64,000 nt of DNA, taken from Gammaproteobacteria bacterium (lineage in GTDB: Bacteria > Pseudomonadota > Gammaproteobacteria > Steroidobacterales > Steroidobacteraceae). Of this stretch, positions 1 through 8,140 are shown in pieces. Below the pieces are notes generated by a model, which was not told the origin of the DNA, did no database searches, and was given only the letters and a program-made list of their open reading frames with translations. A program made the position numbers and the translations under genes. The stretch is taken from positions 53,046 to 117,045 of the forward strand of contig JAURLT010000062.1 in assembly GCA_030831085.1 (NCBI GenBank), in the 5' to 3' direction. Numbering within the stretch: the first letter of the stretch is position 1; each line of letters begins with the position of its first letter.

Positions 1-1
1 G

Positions 2-937
2 GTGAGTGCACCCCTGCGGCGCATCCTGCACTGGGCGCATAGGAACAATCCCCAGGGCAGCCGGCGCAACATCGCCGCGCACTACGACCTGGGCAACGAC
101 CTGTTCCGCCTGTTCCTCGACGAGACCATGGCCTATTCCTGCGGCATCTTCACTCGTCCGGACGCCAGCCTGCACGAAGCCTCGCTGGCCAAGTTCGACG
201 CCATCTGCCGCAAGCTGGACCTGCGCTCCGGCGAGCGGCTGGTAGAAATCGGCACGGGCTGGGGCGGTTTAGCGATTCATGCTGCCAAGCACTACGGCGT
301 GGAGGTCACCACCACCACCATCTCCCGCGAGCAGCATGACTACGCCCGCGACTGGATCGAGCGCGAGGGGCTGGGGAACAGGATCACCCTGCTCCTGGAT
401 GATTACCGTGACCTGCAGGGCCGCTTTGACAAGCTGGTCTCAGTCGAGATGATCGAGGCTGTCGGCCACCGCTACCTCGGCACTTACCTCGGCAAGATCT
501 CCACGCTGCTGGAGCCAGATGGCGCGGCGCTGATCCAGGCCATTACGCTGCAGGACCAGTACTACGAGCAGGCCCTGCGCTCGGTGGATTTCATCCAGCG
601 ATTCATTTTTCCCGGCAGCTTCATCCCCTCGGTTACGGTCATCCTGGAAGCCATGCGCGACCAGACCGACCTGAAGTTGTTCAACCTGGAGGACATCGGC
701 CCCCACTACGCCACCACGCTGCGCCATTGGAGAGAGCGCTTCATGGCCCGGCTGCCAGAAGTCCGCGCGCTGGGCTACCCGGAAGAATTCATTCGCATGT
801 GGGAGTTCTATCTCTGCTATTGCGAGGGCGGCTTCCTGGAGCGGCAACTCGGCGACGTGCACCTGCTGTTGACCAAGCCGGGCTGCCGGCGCCCGGCGCT
901 CGCCAGCCTGACGGCATCTCAGGTCGTGCCCGGGTGA
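2..937 (+). CDS. cfa: Cyclopropane-fatty-acyl-phospholipid synthase, 5' partial
   Basis: SAM-dependent methyltransferase that adds a methylene bridge to unsaturated acyl chains of membrane phospholipids. Visible are the family N-terminal motif AAHYDLGNDLF, the CFA-typical YSCGIF, the SAM-binding loop VEIGTGWGGLA and the downstream EMIEAVGH and YLCYCEGGF segments. Only 311 residues lie in the window, whereas family members are usually near 400, so the N-terminal ~90-100 residues are off the left edge; the GTG at position 2 is an internal Val codon rather than the start. The stop overlaps the GTG of the next gene (GTGA), implying translational coupling to the FAD oxidase. Family assignment is secure; the exact lipid substrate is not visible. 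Confidence 0.93.
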   Translation: MSAPLRRILHWAHRNNPQGSRRNIAAHYDLGNDLFRLFLDETMAYSCGIFTRPDASLHEASLAKFDAICRKLDLRSGERLVEIGTGWGGLAIHAAKHYGVEVTTTTISREQHDYARDWIEREGLGNRITLLLDDYRDLQGRFDKLVSVEMIEAVGHRYLGTYLGKISTLLEPDGAALIQAITLQDQYYEQALRSVDFIQRFIFPGSFIPSVTVILEAMRDQTDLKLFNLEDIGPHYATTLRHWRERFMARLPEVRALGYPEEFIRMWEFYLCYCEGGFLERQLGDVHLLLTKPGCRRPALASLTASQVVPG

Positions 938-2361
938 CCAAGCCGCACCCCGCAGCGCCCTGGCTGCCAGTATTGCGCGAGTCCCTGGGGCCGGATGGAT
1001 ACCTCGATCAAGCCGGCGACCTTGAACCCTTCCTCAGCGACTGGCGAAAACTATATCGCGGCAGCACGCCGCTGGTGGCCCTGCCGGCGACGACCGCCGA
1101 GGTCGCTTCCGTAGTAAGGCTGTGTGCGGAGTATCGAGTGCCCATCGTTCCGCACGGGGGCAATACCAGCTACTGCGGGGGTGCGACACCGTCGGAGTCG
1201 GGGGCCGAAGTGGTGCTGTCCCTGCGCCGGCTCAACCGGGTGCGCGAGGTGGACACGGCCAACTACTCAGTCACCGTGGAGGCCGGTTGCATCCTGGCGA
1301 GGCTGCAGGAGGCTGCCGAGGAGGCAGGTCGCTACTTTCCCATGTCGCTGGGCTCGGAAGGATCCTGCACGGTGGGCGGCAACCTCTCCACCAATGCAGG
1401 CGGCACGGCGGTGCTGCGCTATGGAATGATGAGGGACCTCGTGCTGGGGCTGGAGGTGGTGCTCCCGGACGGGCGGATACTCGATCAACTCAGGTGCCTG
1501 CGCAAGGACAACACCGGTTACGACCTGAAACAACTTTTCATTGGCGCGGAAGGCAGCCTCGGCGTCATCACCGCCGCATGCCTCAAGTTATTCCCAAGGC
1601 CAGCGGCTCATGCCACCGCAATGGTCGGGCTGAACTCGGTTGCCGACGCCGTGACCCTGCTCGGGCGGCTGCGCGATGCGGTCGGGGACGCGGTAGTGAC
1701 CTTCGAACTCATCCCGGCGGCCGCGCTGGAACTGGTGGGGCGACACATCGACAGCGTTCACCTGCCGTTTGAGATGCCACCTCCCTTCTGCGTGCTGATG
1801 GAACTGGCGCTGCCGGCGCCTGACTCCGATCTCGTCGCGCGGCTCGAGGCCCTGCTGGGTTCGGGCCTCGAGTCCGGACTGTTGTGCGATGCAGTGCTCG
1901 CCGACTCGCTGGCCAGGCGAGAGCAGCTCTGGAAACTTCGCGAGTCCATCCCCGAGGCCCAGACCCGCGAGGGCGCCAGCCTCAAGCACGACATCTCCCT
2001 GCCCACCAGTGCCCTGCCCGGGTTCATGGCCGAAGCGGTGCCGCTGGTGGATTCCATCATCCCGGCTGCCCGGGTCATCGCCTACGGTCATCTCGGCGAT
2101 GGCAACCTGCACTTCAACGTCAGCCCGCCGACGAACACTGAGGCTGCGGATTTCCTGGAGCAGGGCCCGGCGCTCAAGCGCGCCGTCCACGACCTGGTGA
2201 AGGCACGCGGCGGGAGCTTCAGTGCCGAACATGGGATCGGTCGGCTCAAGGTGGGCGAGCTCGAGCGCTACGAAGATCCGGTGGCCCTCAGCCTGATGCG
2301 TCAACTCAAGCAAAGCCTCGACCCGCTCGGCATCATGAATCCCGGCAAGGTGCTCGCCTGA
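934..2361 (+). CDS. FAD-binding oxidase, GlcD / D-2-hydroxyglutarate dehydrogenase type
   Basis: A 475-residue flavoprotein of the vanillyl-alcohol oxidase/PCMH superfamily, which oxidises D-2-hydroxy acids (lactate, glycolate, 2-hydroxyglutarate). The FAD-binding PCMH domain fills the N-terminal half, with the pyrophosphate-binding PHGGNTSYCGG and GSEGSLGVIT motifs. The C-terminal oxidase domain carries GHLGDGNLHFNV and SAEHGIGRLK, the usual metal/substrate signature. I place the start at the GTG overlapping the CFA synthase stop, because the 69 codons upstream are the overlapping frame of cfa and do not resemble the family. There is no Fe-S partner next to it, so electrons probably go to quinone or ETF. 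The exact substrate is undetermined. Confidence 0.9.
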   Translation: MTKPHPAAPWLPVLRESLGPDGYLDQAGDLEPFLSDWRKLYRGSTPLVALPATTAEVASVVRLCAEYRVPIVPHGGNTSYCGGATPSESGAEVVLSLRRLNRVREVDTANYSVTVEAGCILARLQEAAEEAGRYFPMSLGSEGSCTVGGNLSTNAGGTAVLRYGMMRDLVLGLEVVLPDGRILDQLRCLRKDNTGYDLKQLFIGAEGSLGVITAACLKLFPRPAAHATAMVGLNSVADAVTLLGRLRDAVGDAVVTFELIPAAALELVGRHIDSVHLPFEMPPPFCVLMELALPAPDSDLVARLEALLGSGLESGLLCDAVLADSLARREQLWKLRESIPEAQTREGASLKHDISLPTSALPGFMAEAVPLVDSIIPAARVIAYGHLGDGNLHFNVSPPTNTEAADFLEQGPALKRAVHDLVKARGGSFSAEHGIGRLKVGELERYEDPVALSLMRQLKQSLDPLGIMNPGKVLA

Positions 2362-2362
2362 G

Positions 2363-2929
2363 ATGGTAGCCCGCTCAGTACGCACATTGAGCTTGCCGCT
2401 GCATACCCCGCGGCTGCTGATCCGCGACCTTGAACCGCGGGATGAAGATGCCTACGCGGCCCTATACGCCAACCGGCAGGTGCACCGTCATCTGCCCTTC
2501 GGCGCCCGGGACCAAGCTGGGGCCCGGCGGCAGCTGGCCGGTATCCTCGCCGCACCCAAGCGGGCAAGGCGGGATGCCTGGGAGCTCGGCGTCGAGCTGC
2601 AGGTGTCACCAGGACTGATCGGCGCCTGCGACCTGACCTGGCACTCATCGCGCGAGGCTGAGATCGGCTATCTGCTGGACCCCGCCTACTGGGGCACCGG
2701 ACTCGGGATCGAACTGGTGCGCGCCCTGCTGGCAGCCGCCTTTACCGAGCTGGGGGTGGCGCGGGTACTGGCCCACGTCGAGGTCTCGAACCGGCGCTCC
2801 ATCGAACTGCTGGAGCGGGCCGGACTGGCCTGGGAGGCTACCCTGCGCCGCTTCGCGCAGGTCGACTCTCGCTGGTGGGACGTCCATCTGTACTCGGTCA
2901 CCCGCGAGCAGTGGAACAGCGACCCCTGA
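2363..2929 (+). CDS. GNAT family N-acetyltransferase, RimJ/RimL-like
   Basis: A 188-residue acetyl-CoA-dependent N-acetyltransferase of the RimJ/RimL branch, which acetylates ribosomal protein N-termini or small amines. The family opening LHTPRLLIRDL is present, followed by the core EIGYLLDPAYWGTGLGIE, where the Q/RxxGxG/A acetyl-CoA loop is represented by GTGLGIE. The closing VEVSNRRSIELLERAGL helix is typical, and IGACDLTW matches strand 4. It starts one base after the FAD oxidase stop, so it is the third gene of the cfa operon, and it converges on tesB. The natural substrate cannot be told from sequence. Confidence 0.88.
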   Translation: MVARSVRTLSLPLHTPRLLIRDLEPRDEDAYAALYANRQVHRHLPFGARDQAGARRQLAGILAAPKRARRDAWELGVELQVSPGLIGACDLTWHSSREAEIGYLLDPAYWGTGLGIELVRALLAAAFTELGVARVLAHVEVSNRRSIELLERAGLAWEATLRRFAQVDSRWWDVHLYSVTREQWNSDP

Positions 2930-2953
2930 TCTGGATCGAGAGCTTGATGGCGC

Positions 2954-3847
2954 TCAGTCCTGGCCCCTCCCCGGCTTGCTGCCCCAGCCGCCCGGGCGCT
3001 CCCGGATCAAGCCCTCCTGGGCGACGCTGGCCACCAGCCGGCCGCCACGGTCGTAGATGCTGCCGCGGGCAAAGCCCCGTGAGCTGGAACGGCTTGGGCT
3101 GTCGATGCTGTAAAGCAGCCAGTCGTCCACCCGGAGTTCGCGGTGGAACCACAGCGCGTGATCGATGCTCGCCATCTGCAGGTCGTAGAAGGGCTGGCCA
3201 TGCGGCAGGTTGGCGGTGTCCAGCAGGTGGTAATCGGAGACATACGCCAGCAGGCAGTTATGCAAGGTGTCATGGCTGTCTGGCAGGCGACCCACCAGCC
3301 TGAACCACACATGCTTGAGCGGCTCACGGCGCTCCGGCTTTGAGTAATCCGCCGGCCGCACCGGGCGAAACTCGAAAGGCCTGTCGTACTCGAAGAACCG
3401 CCGCACCTTTTCGGGGACCCGTTCCAGATCCAGCCCCTGGAACTGGGCACGGTCATCGGCCAGGCTGTCTGGACCCGGCACCTCGGGCATCTCCGAATGG
3501 TGCTCGGAGCCTGACTCGCCCACGTGGAAGGACGAGGACATGGTCAGGATTGGCTGGCCATGCTGGATGGCCACCACGCGTCGGCTGGTGAAACTGCCAC
3601 CATCACGGGTCCGCTCCACCTGATAGACGATGGGCGCATTGAAATCGCCCCGCCTGAGAAAGTAGGCGTGCAGGGAATGCACGCGACGCTCGCTGACCGT
3701 GCGCGAGGCCGCCACCAGGGCTTGACCCAACACCTGTCCGCCGAACACCTGCGGCGCCCCGATGTCCCGGCTCACCCCCCGAAACAGGTTGTCTTCCAGC
3801 CGCTCGAGGTCGAGCAGTTCCACCAGCTCAGCCAGCCTTTTGTCCAT
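2954..3847 (-). CDS. tesB: Acyl-CoA thioesterase II (TesB)
   Basis: A cytosolic double-hotdog thioesterase hydrolysing medium- and long-chain acyl-CoA to free acid and CoA. Its 297 residues match E. coli TesB. The family motifs QVFGGQVLGQAL and HSLHAYFLRRGD are present in the N-terminal hotdog. The catalytic Asp lies in YVSDYHLLDTA, the Ser/Thr partner in MASIDHALWFHR and the Gln in VASVAQEGLIR. It is divergent from the aspartokinase-like gene. On the minus strand a TACGCT hexamer ends only 6 nt before the ATG and no Shine-Dalgarno sequence is visible, so the message may be leaderless. Confidence 0.95.
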   Translation of the reverse strand: MDKRLAELVELLDLERLEDNLFRGVSRDIGAPQVFGGQVLGQALVAASRTVSERRVHSLHAYFLRRGDFNAPIVYQVERTRDGGSFTSRRVVAIQHGQPILTMSSSFHVGESGSEHHSEMPEVPGPDSLADDRAQFQGLDLERVPEKVRRFFEYDRPFEFRPVRPADYSKPERREPLKHVWFRLVGRLPDSHDTLHNCLLAYVSDYHLLDTANLPHGQPFYDLQMASIDHALWFHRELRVDDWLLYSIDSPSRSSSRGFARGSIYDRGGRLVASVAQEGLIRERPGGWGSKPGRGQD

Positions 3848-3853
3848 GTGCCT

Positions 3854-3859
3854 AGCGTA
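3854..3859 (-). promoter_or_regulatory. Putative -10 box of tesB, leaderless configuration
   Basis: TACGCT on the minus strand with 6 nt between it and the tesB ATG. There is no convincing -35 and no ribosome binding site. Reported because the same arrangement recurs at five other starts in this window. Confidence 0.35.
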
Positions 3860-3875
3860 GCAGGGCTGGCGGCGT

Positions 3876-3881
3876 TAGACT
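3876..3881 (+). promoter_or_regulatory. Putative -10 box of the amino acid kinase gene, leaderless configuration
   Basis: TAGACT lies 10 nt before the ATG at 3892, with no Shine-Dalgarno in between and only a weak -35 region. Transcription would begin within a few bases of the start codon. Confidence 0.35.
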
Positions 3882-3891
3882 CGCGCGCCCC

Positions 3892-4626
3892 ATGCAGCCC
3901 CTCATCCTCAAGTTCGGAAGTTCGGTCCTGGCCAACGCGTCAGCGCTCCCCCTGGTGGCGGACGATATCGTACGGGCCGCAGCTGATGGGCGGGGGGTCG
4001 TGGCCGTGGTGTCCGCTTTCGCTGGAGTGACCGACGGGCTGATCCGGCGCGCGGAGTCGGTGGGTGGAGCCGTCGACCCCTATGCTTATGCTGCCCTGGT
4101 GGGCAGCGGCGAACTCGAATCAGCCTCCATGCTCGCCCTCACCCTCGCTGCGGGAGGGCGACCGGCGCGCTTGTTGACGCCAGAGCAGTTTACCCTGCGC
4201 GCGCGCGGCAACCCGCTCGATGCCGAACCGCATGATTTCGATCGCGAGCAGTTGGCGCGCGCGCTGGACGAAACCGGGATCGCCATCGTGCCGGGTTTCA
4301 TCGCTCACGATGACCGAAACCGGACCCTGCTGCTCGGTCGTGGGGGGTCCGACTACACGGCGCTGTTCCTGGCGGCACGGCTCAACGGTCGCTGCCGCCT
4401 GGTCAAGGACGTCGACGGGCTGTATGAGCGGGATCCGGCAGTGCCCGGGCCGGCGCCGAGCCGTTACCGGTCGGTAGAGTGGAGCGAAGCGCTGCGGGTG
4501 GCGGGCAAGCTGGTGCAGCCAAAGACCATCCGCTTCGCCGAGTCACTCGGCCTGCAGTTCGAGGTCGGCTGTATCGGCGGCGACGACGGAACCCTGGTGG
4601 GACCCGGTCCCGTGCAGTTGTACTAG
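3892..4626 (+). CDS. Aspartokinase-like amino acid kinase domain protein, no ACT domain
   Basis: A 244-residue protein that is only an amino acid kinase fold. The N-terminus ILKFGSSVL replaces the usual aspartokinase KFGGSS. VVSAFAGVTDGLI, PGFIAHDDRNRTLLLGRGGSDYTA and RLVKDVDGLYERDP are the conserved phosphate- and aspartate-binding segments of the aspartokinase branch. True aspartokinases continue for 150-200 residues with two ACT regulatory domains, and those are absent here; the stop codon is immediately followed by a convergent gene. It may be an unregulated aspartate kinase, or a relative acting on another carboxylate. No homoserine dehydrogenase or lysine gene is nearby to decide. Confidence 0.75.
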   Translation: MQPLILKFGSSVLANASALPLVADDIVRAAADGRGVVAVVSAFAGVTDGLIRRAESVGGAVDPYAYAALVGSGELESASMLALTLAAGGRPARLLTPEQFTLRARGNPLDAEPHDFDREQLARALDETGIAIVPGFIAHDDRNRTLLLGRGGSDYTALFLAARLNGRCRLVKDVDGLYERDPAVPGPAPSRYRSVEWSEALRVAGKLVQPKTIRFAESLGLQFEVGCIGGDDGTLVGPGPVQLY

Positions 4627-4639
4627 CGCCGGGGTCCGC

Positions 4640-5686
4640 TCAACCGCCTTCCTGAACGCCGAGGCGCTGCTGCATGACCGGGCTGGTGGTGGTGTATTGC
4701 AGGAACTGCCGCTTGCCGGGGTACACGTGGCCCTGCACGCCAAACGCCGCCAGCGCGGCCTCGTGAAAACCCGAGAGGATCAGTTTTTTCTTGCCGGGAT
4801 AGGTGTTGATGTCGCCGACGGCGAAAATCCCCGGCACGCTGGTCTGGAACTTCTCGGTGTCTACCTTGAGGGCCTTCTTCTCGAGTTCCAGGCCCCACTC
4901 GGCGATCGGTCCCAGCTTGGGGTGCAGGCCGAAGAAGGCAAAGGCATGGTCGCAGGAGACCTCTTCCTCGCCACCGCTGAGAAGCCGGACCGTCACCGCG
5001 GCTCGCTCGCCGTCCCCAAGCTTGAAGGCACCCACCTGGCCCGTCAGGTGGCGCAGCTTGCCGGCCTCGGCGAGCTGCTTCATGCGCTCCACGCTGGCGG
5101 GCTGGGCACGAAACTCCTCGCGCCGGTGCACCAGCGTGACTGAACGTGCCTTGCCGGTGAATTCGAGCACCCAGTCCAGCGCGCTGTCGCCACCGCCGGC
5201 GATCAGCAGGTCCTGGCCATGGAAGCGATCAGCCTGACTGACCCGGTAGTGGAGACGATAGCCCTCCAGTTCCGCCGCGCCCTCCACGGCCAGCCGCTTG
5301 GGCTGGAACGAACCAAGGCCCGCGGCGATGATCACGGCGCCTGCGTCGAAGCGATTACCGAGGGCAGTTTCCACGTCGAACCTGCGATCCTCCCTCGGCG
5401 TCAAGCGAGTGACTTCTTGCCCAAGGTGAAAACCGGCACCGAACGGCTTGATCTGCTCCAACAGGCGGTCAACCAACTCCTGCGCTCCGCACACCGGCAG
5501 GGCAGGAATGTCGTAGATCGGCTTGTCCGGATAGAGCTCGGTACACTGGCCACCTGGATTGACCAGGGAGTCGATCACCTGGCACTTGATACCGAGCAGG
5601 CCGAGTTCGAACACGGCGAACAGGCCGCTGGGGCCGGCGCCAATGATCACGCACTCCGTTTCGATGGGTTGACTTGGGGTATTCAT
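4640..5686 (-). CDS. Ferredoxin--NADP(+) reductase, thioredoxin reductase-like type
   Basis: A 348-residue FAD/NAD(P)H oxidoreductase of the thioredoxin reductase fold that moves electrons between NADPH and ferredoxin or flavodoxin. The FAD site is IIGAGPSGLFAVFELG followed by PGGQCTELYPDKPIYDIP; the NADPH-binding Rossmann motif is AGGGDSALDWVLEF; the C-terminal GIFAVGDINTYPGKKKLI is characteristic. The CxxC redox pair of thioredoxin reductases is missing, which separates this FNR type from TrxR. I chose the ATG at 5686 (MNTPSQP) over an in-frame ATG 18 bases upstream, because TACAAT ends 6 nt before it and would otherwise lie inside the gene. Confidence 0.9.
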   Translation of the reverse strand: MNTPSQPIETECVIIGAGPSGLFAVFELGLLGIKCQVIDSLVNPGGQCTELYPDKPIYDIPALPVCGAQELVDRLLEQIKPFGAGFHLGQEVTRLTPREDRRFDVETALGNRFDAGAVIIAAGLGSFQPKRLAVEGAAELEGYRLHYRVSQADRFHGQDLLIAGGGDSALDWVLEFTGKARSVTLVHRREEFRAQPASVERMKQLAEAGKLRHLTGQVGAFKLGDGERAAVTVRLLSGGEEEVSCDHAFAFFGLHPKLGPIAEWGLELEKKALKVDTEKFQTSVPGIFAVGDINTYPGKKKLILSGFHEAALAAFGVQGHVYPGKRQFLQYTTTSPVMQQRLGVQEGG

Positions 5687-5692
5687 ACGGAA

Positions 5693-5698
5693 ATTGTA
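5693..5698 (-). promoter_or_regulatory. Putative -10 box of the ferredoxin-NADP reductase gene, leaderless configuration
   Basis: TACAAT on the minus strand, 6 nt before the ATG at 5686, with no Shine-Dalgarno in the gap. The -35 region is poor. Confidence 0.4.
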
Positions 5699-5758
5699 GC
5701 CCATCGTCGCGCCATCACGGTCACGTATACTCGCCTCCCCTGAGCGCCCCCGTCCACC

Positions 5759-7180
5759 ATGCAGGCAAGATCAGAACACTCCCAGCGTGTGCCCGCGCAG
5801 CGGATCGCTGACGACGGCTCACGACAGATCGACTGGCGCGCGGTGGCCGCACTTGCCGCACCGCTGGTGCTCAACACCTCCATCCAGGCGGTGCTGGGGC
5901 TGACCGACACCTGGTTCATCGGTCGCCTGTCGGTCGACGCCACGGCCGCCATTTCCGCGGTCTACTGGCTGGTGATGCTGGCCATGTTCCTGCTCAGCGG
6001 GGCAACCATGGCCGTCCAGACCCTGGCCGCTCAGGCCTGGGGCTCGGGTAGGTTCAGGCGCGCCAGCCAGTCGATGTGGATGGGCCTGTGGGGCGCACTG
6101 GGTACCTTGCCCCTGTTCGTCCTGGTCATCGTGAACGGAGACGGCCTGCTGGCGCCCTTCGGGCTCCCGCCGTACATCGAGGCGCTGGCCATCGAATACT
6201 GGGATCCGCGCATGCTGGGCGGCCCGCTGGCAGTCGCCCTGTGGGGGCTGACCGCCTATTTCAATGGCATCGGTCACACCCGACTGCCGCTGCTGATTAC
6301 GCTGGTGGTTGCCGTGGCGAACGTGTTCCTGAACGAGTGGTTCATCTTCGGCATGGAACTGGGCATCGCCGGCGCGGCCTGGGCAACCACTGCGGCACAG
6401 GCTACGGGAGTCATCGTGGCCCTGATACTGGTGTTCAGAGTGGACCGCGAGCGACTGAAGCCAACCCTTACCTGGCGACCAAAGGGCCGCTTGATCTGGC
6501 GCCAGTTCCGACTAGGTGTGCCGATGGCAGGCACCGCTGCGTCCGACCTGCTGGCAGTGTCCTTGTTCCAGCTCATGCAGGTCCGCATTGGGGCCGTAGA
6601 TGGGGCGGCCACGCAGATCGTGATGGTGTCCACCTCGCTGTCCTACATGCCCGGCATCGGCCTCGCGCTGGCCGGGACCACGCTGGTCGGGCAGGCCATC
6701 GGCGCGGGCGATCGTGACTGGGCAGCCCGGCTCGGTAGCGGCATGATCAGGCTCGTCTCACTGTGGATGGGCGGCCTCGGCCTGCTGCTTGCCCTGTTCG
6801 GTCCCTGGCTCGTGCCACTGTTCGTCAACGCCGCCGACCCCAACGCCAGCGCGGTGGTCAAGCTGTCGCTGACCCTGCTGTGGATCGCCGCCATCTACCA
6901 GTTCGCAGATGGCCTGAACTTCGGCTCCAGCTTTTGCCTGCGTGGCGCAGGAGATGTGAACGTGCCGGCAGTCGTAGTCTTCGGCCTGGGCGCAACCGTG
7001 TTCGTGCCGCTGAGCTACCTGCTCACGTTTGCGCCCGGACAAGGCTGGTTCGGCGGCCCGGGCGCCGGGCTCGGCGCCATCGGTGGCTGGAGCGCGCTCG
7101 CGACCTACGCCGTGATCGTCGGGGTTTGCCTATGGCTCCGTTGGCGCAACGGCGCCTGGCGAGCCATCCGGCTCAGTTGA
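5759..7180 (+). CDS. MATE family multidrug efflux transporter
   Basis: A 473-residue inner-membrane cation-coupled exporter. About 12 hydrophobic segments are visible, in two homologous halves. MATE signatures include LAAPLVLNTSIQAVLGLTDT at the start of TM1, the AVYWLVMLAMFLLSG and ATMAVQTLAAQAWG stretch of the first half, and GTTLVGQAIGAGD in the second. The N-terminal ~30 residues are hydrophilic. A TATACT hexamer at 5726-5731 is a candidate -10. The last 51 bases overlap, tail to tail, the 3' end of the SUMF1-family gene on the other strand. The transported compound is unknown. Confidence 0.92.
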   Translation: MQARSEHSQRVPAQRIADDGSRQIDWRAVAALAAPLVLNTSIQAVLGLTDTWFIGRLSVDATAAISAVYWLVMLAMFLLSGATMAVQTLAAQAWGSGRFRRASQSMWMGLWGALGTLPLFVLVIVNGDGLLAPFGLPPYIEALAIEYWDPRMLGGPLAVALWGLTAYFNGIGHTRLPLLITLVVAVANVFLNEWFIFGMELGIAGAAWATTAAQATGVIVALILVFRVDRERLKPTLTWRPKGRLIWRQFRLGVPMAGTAASDLLAVSLFQLMQVRIGAVDGAATQIVMVSTSLSYMPGIGLALAGTTLVGQAIGAGDRDWAARLGSGMIRLVSLWMGGLGLLLALFGPWLVPLFVNAADPNASAVVKLSLTLLWIAAIYQFADGLNFGSSFCLRGAGDVNVPAVVVFGLGATVFVPLSYLLTFAPGQGWFGGPGAGLGAIGGWSALATYAVIVGVCLWLRWRNGAWRAIRLS

Positions 7181-8140
7181 GACCTCATCGGCGGGCGCGT
7201 CTACACGGTCGTAGTCGCGGGCCAGCCGAAAACCGAGGTCTGACTGGCGGCGAGAAGGGGGCTCCGAATCCCGAGCCCCGGCCCTCGCCTGCGAGGGCTG
7301 GCTCGCCCACGACCCACCACGCACGGACTTGAGACTGCAGCCCCCCTGCCAGGTCCACGCCCTGCCGTCACGCGGTCGGCCCGCATAGCTGGCGGTAAAG
7401 CAGTCCTGGGTCCACTCGCGTACGTTGCCGATCATGTCGTAGGCGCCGAAAGCGTTGGGCCGGTAGCGCCCGGCCTCGCTCACCTCGGCAGCTCCATCCC
7501 GGCAGGCTGAGTTGGGCAGCCCCAGCCCGGTCAAACTCACGCTGCCGGCATCCAGCACGTTGGCGTAGTCACAGGCCAGCGTGACCGGCTGATCTTCCCG
7601 GGTATCTGCCGAGCCCCAGTAACGCGCGAAGTCGGTGCCACCTCGAGCCACGTATTCCCACTCGGCCTCGGCGGGCAAACGGAAGCTGCGCCCGCTGCGG
7701 GCAGACAGCCACTGGGCGTAGGCGCGCGCATCCTCCCAGTCGATGCAGGTCACGGGATCGTCAGGCCCCGGAGGCAGGGCGAAGCCGGGATCCCGCCAAC
7801 TACGCTCTGGATCCTCCACCCACTGACCACCGCTCAGCACCCGGCAGCCACGGGGTGGATCGTAGCCACCCTCCTCGACGAACAGGGCGAACTCGCCGAC
7901 CGTGATCTCACGTGCCGCAATGAAAAACGGCCGGCCGAGGCTCATCAGGACCTCCGGCACCTCGCCCGTGGCGCGATTGGCTTCAGAGCCTCCCGGCCGC
8001 GTGCCCATGCGAAATTCGCCGGGGGGAACCAGCAACATCTCCGGGCACTCACCGCAGTCGCGGGTCACCGAGGCCGGCGCCTGGGCCTGCGCGCCCACGG
8101 CGAGTACGGCAGCCAGCCCAGCAAGGTAACCAGACTTCAT
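7130..8140 (-). CDS. Exported SUMF1/FGE-sulfatase-fold protein, copy 2
   Basis: A 336-residue secreted protein with a signal peptide (MKSGYLAGLAAVLAVGAQAQA) and one FGE-sulfatase (SUMF1) domain. Typical signatures are MLLVPPGEFRMGT near the start, VTCIDWEDARAYAQWLS, FRLPAEAEWEYVARGG, AYDMIGNVREWTQDC and SDLGFRLAR. The two active-site cysteines of genuine formylglycine-generating enzymes, which lie between VRGGSW and LGFR, are absent: that stretch reads ASQPSQARAGARDSE. It is therefore not expected to convert Cys to formylglycine. It overlaps the preceding paralogue by 4 bases (ATGA) and is third in the htrA operon. The ~25-residue tail after RLARDYD is not conserved and overlaps the MATE gene. 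Its role is unknown, perhaps binding or sensing in the envelope. Confidence 0.88.
   Translation of the reverse strand: MKSGYLAGLAAVLAVGAQAQAPASVTRDCGECPEMLLVPPGEFRMGTRPGGSEANRATGEVPEVLMSLGRPFFIAAREITVGEFALFVEEGGYDPPRGCRVLSGGQWVEDPERSWRDPGFALPPGPDDPVTCIDWEDARAYAQWLSARSGRSFRLPAEAEWEYVARGGTDFARYWGSADTREDQPVTLACDYANVLDAGSVSLTGLGLPNSACRDGAAEVSEAGRYRPNAFGAYDMIGNVREWTQDCFTASYAGRPRDGRAWTWQGGCSLKSVRGGSWASQPSQARAGARDSEPPSRRQSDLGFRLARDYDRVDAPADEVSTEPDGSPGAVAPTEP

Noticed and set aside
2..4. GTG as the true start of the cyclopropane synthase
   Set aside because: The family needs ~90-100 more N-terminal residues, so the gene is cut by the window edge.
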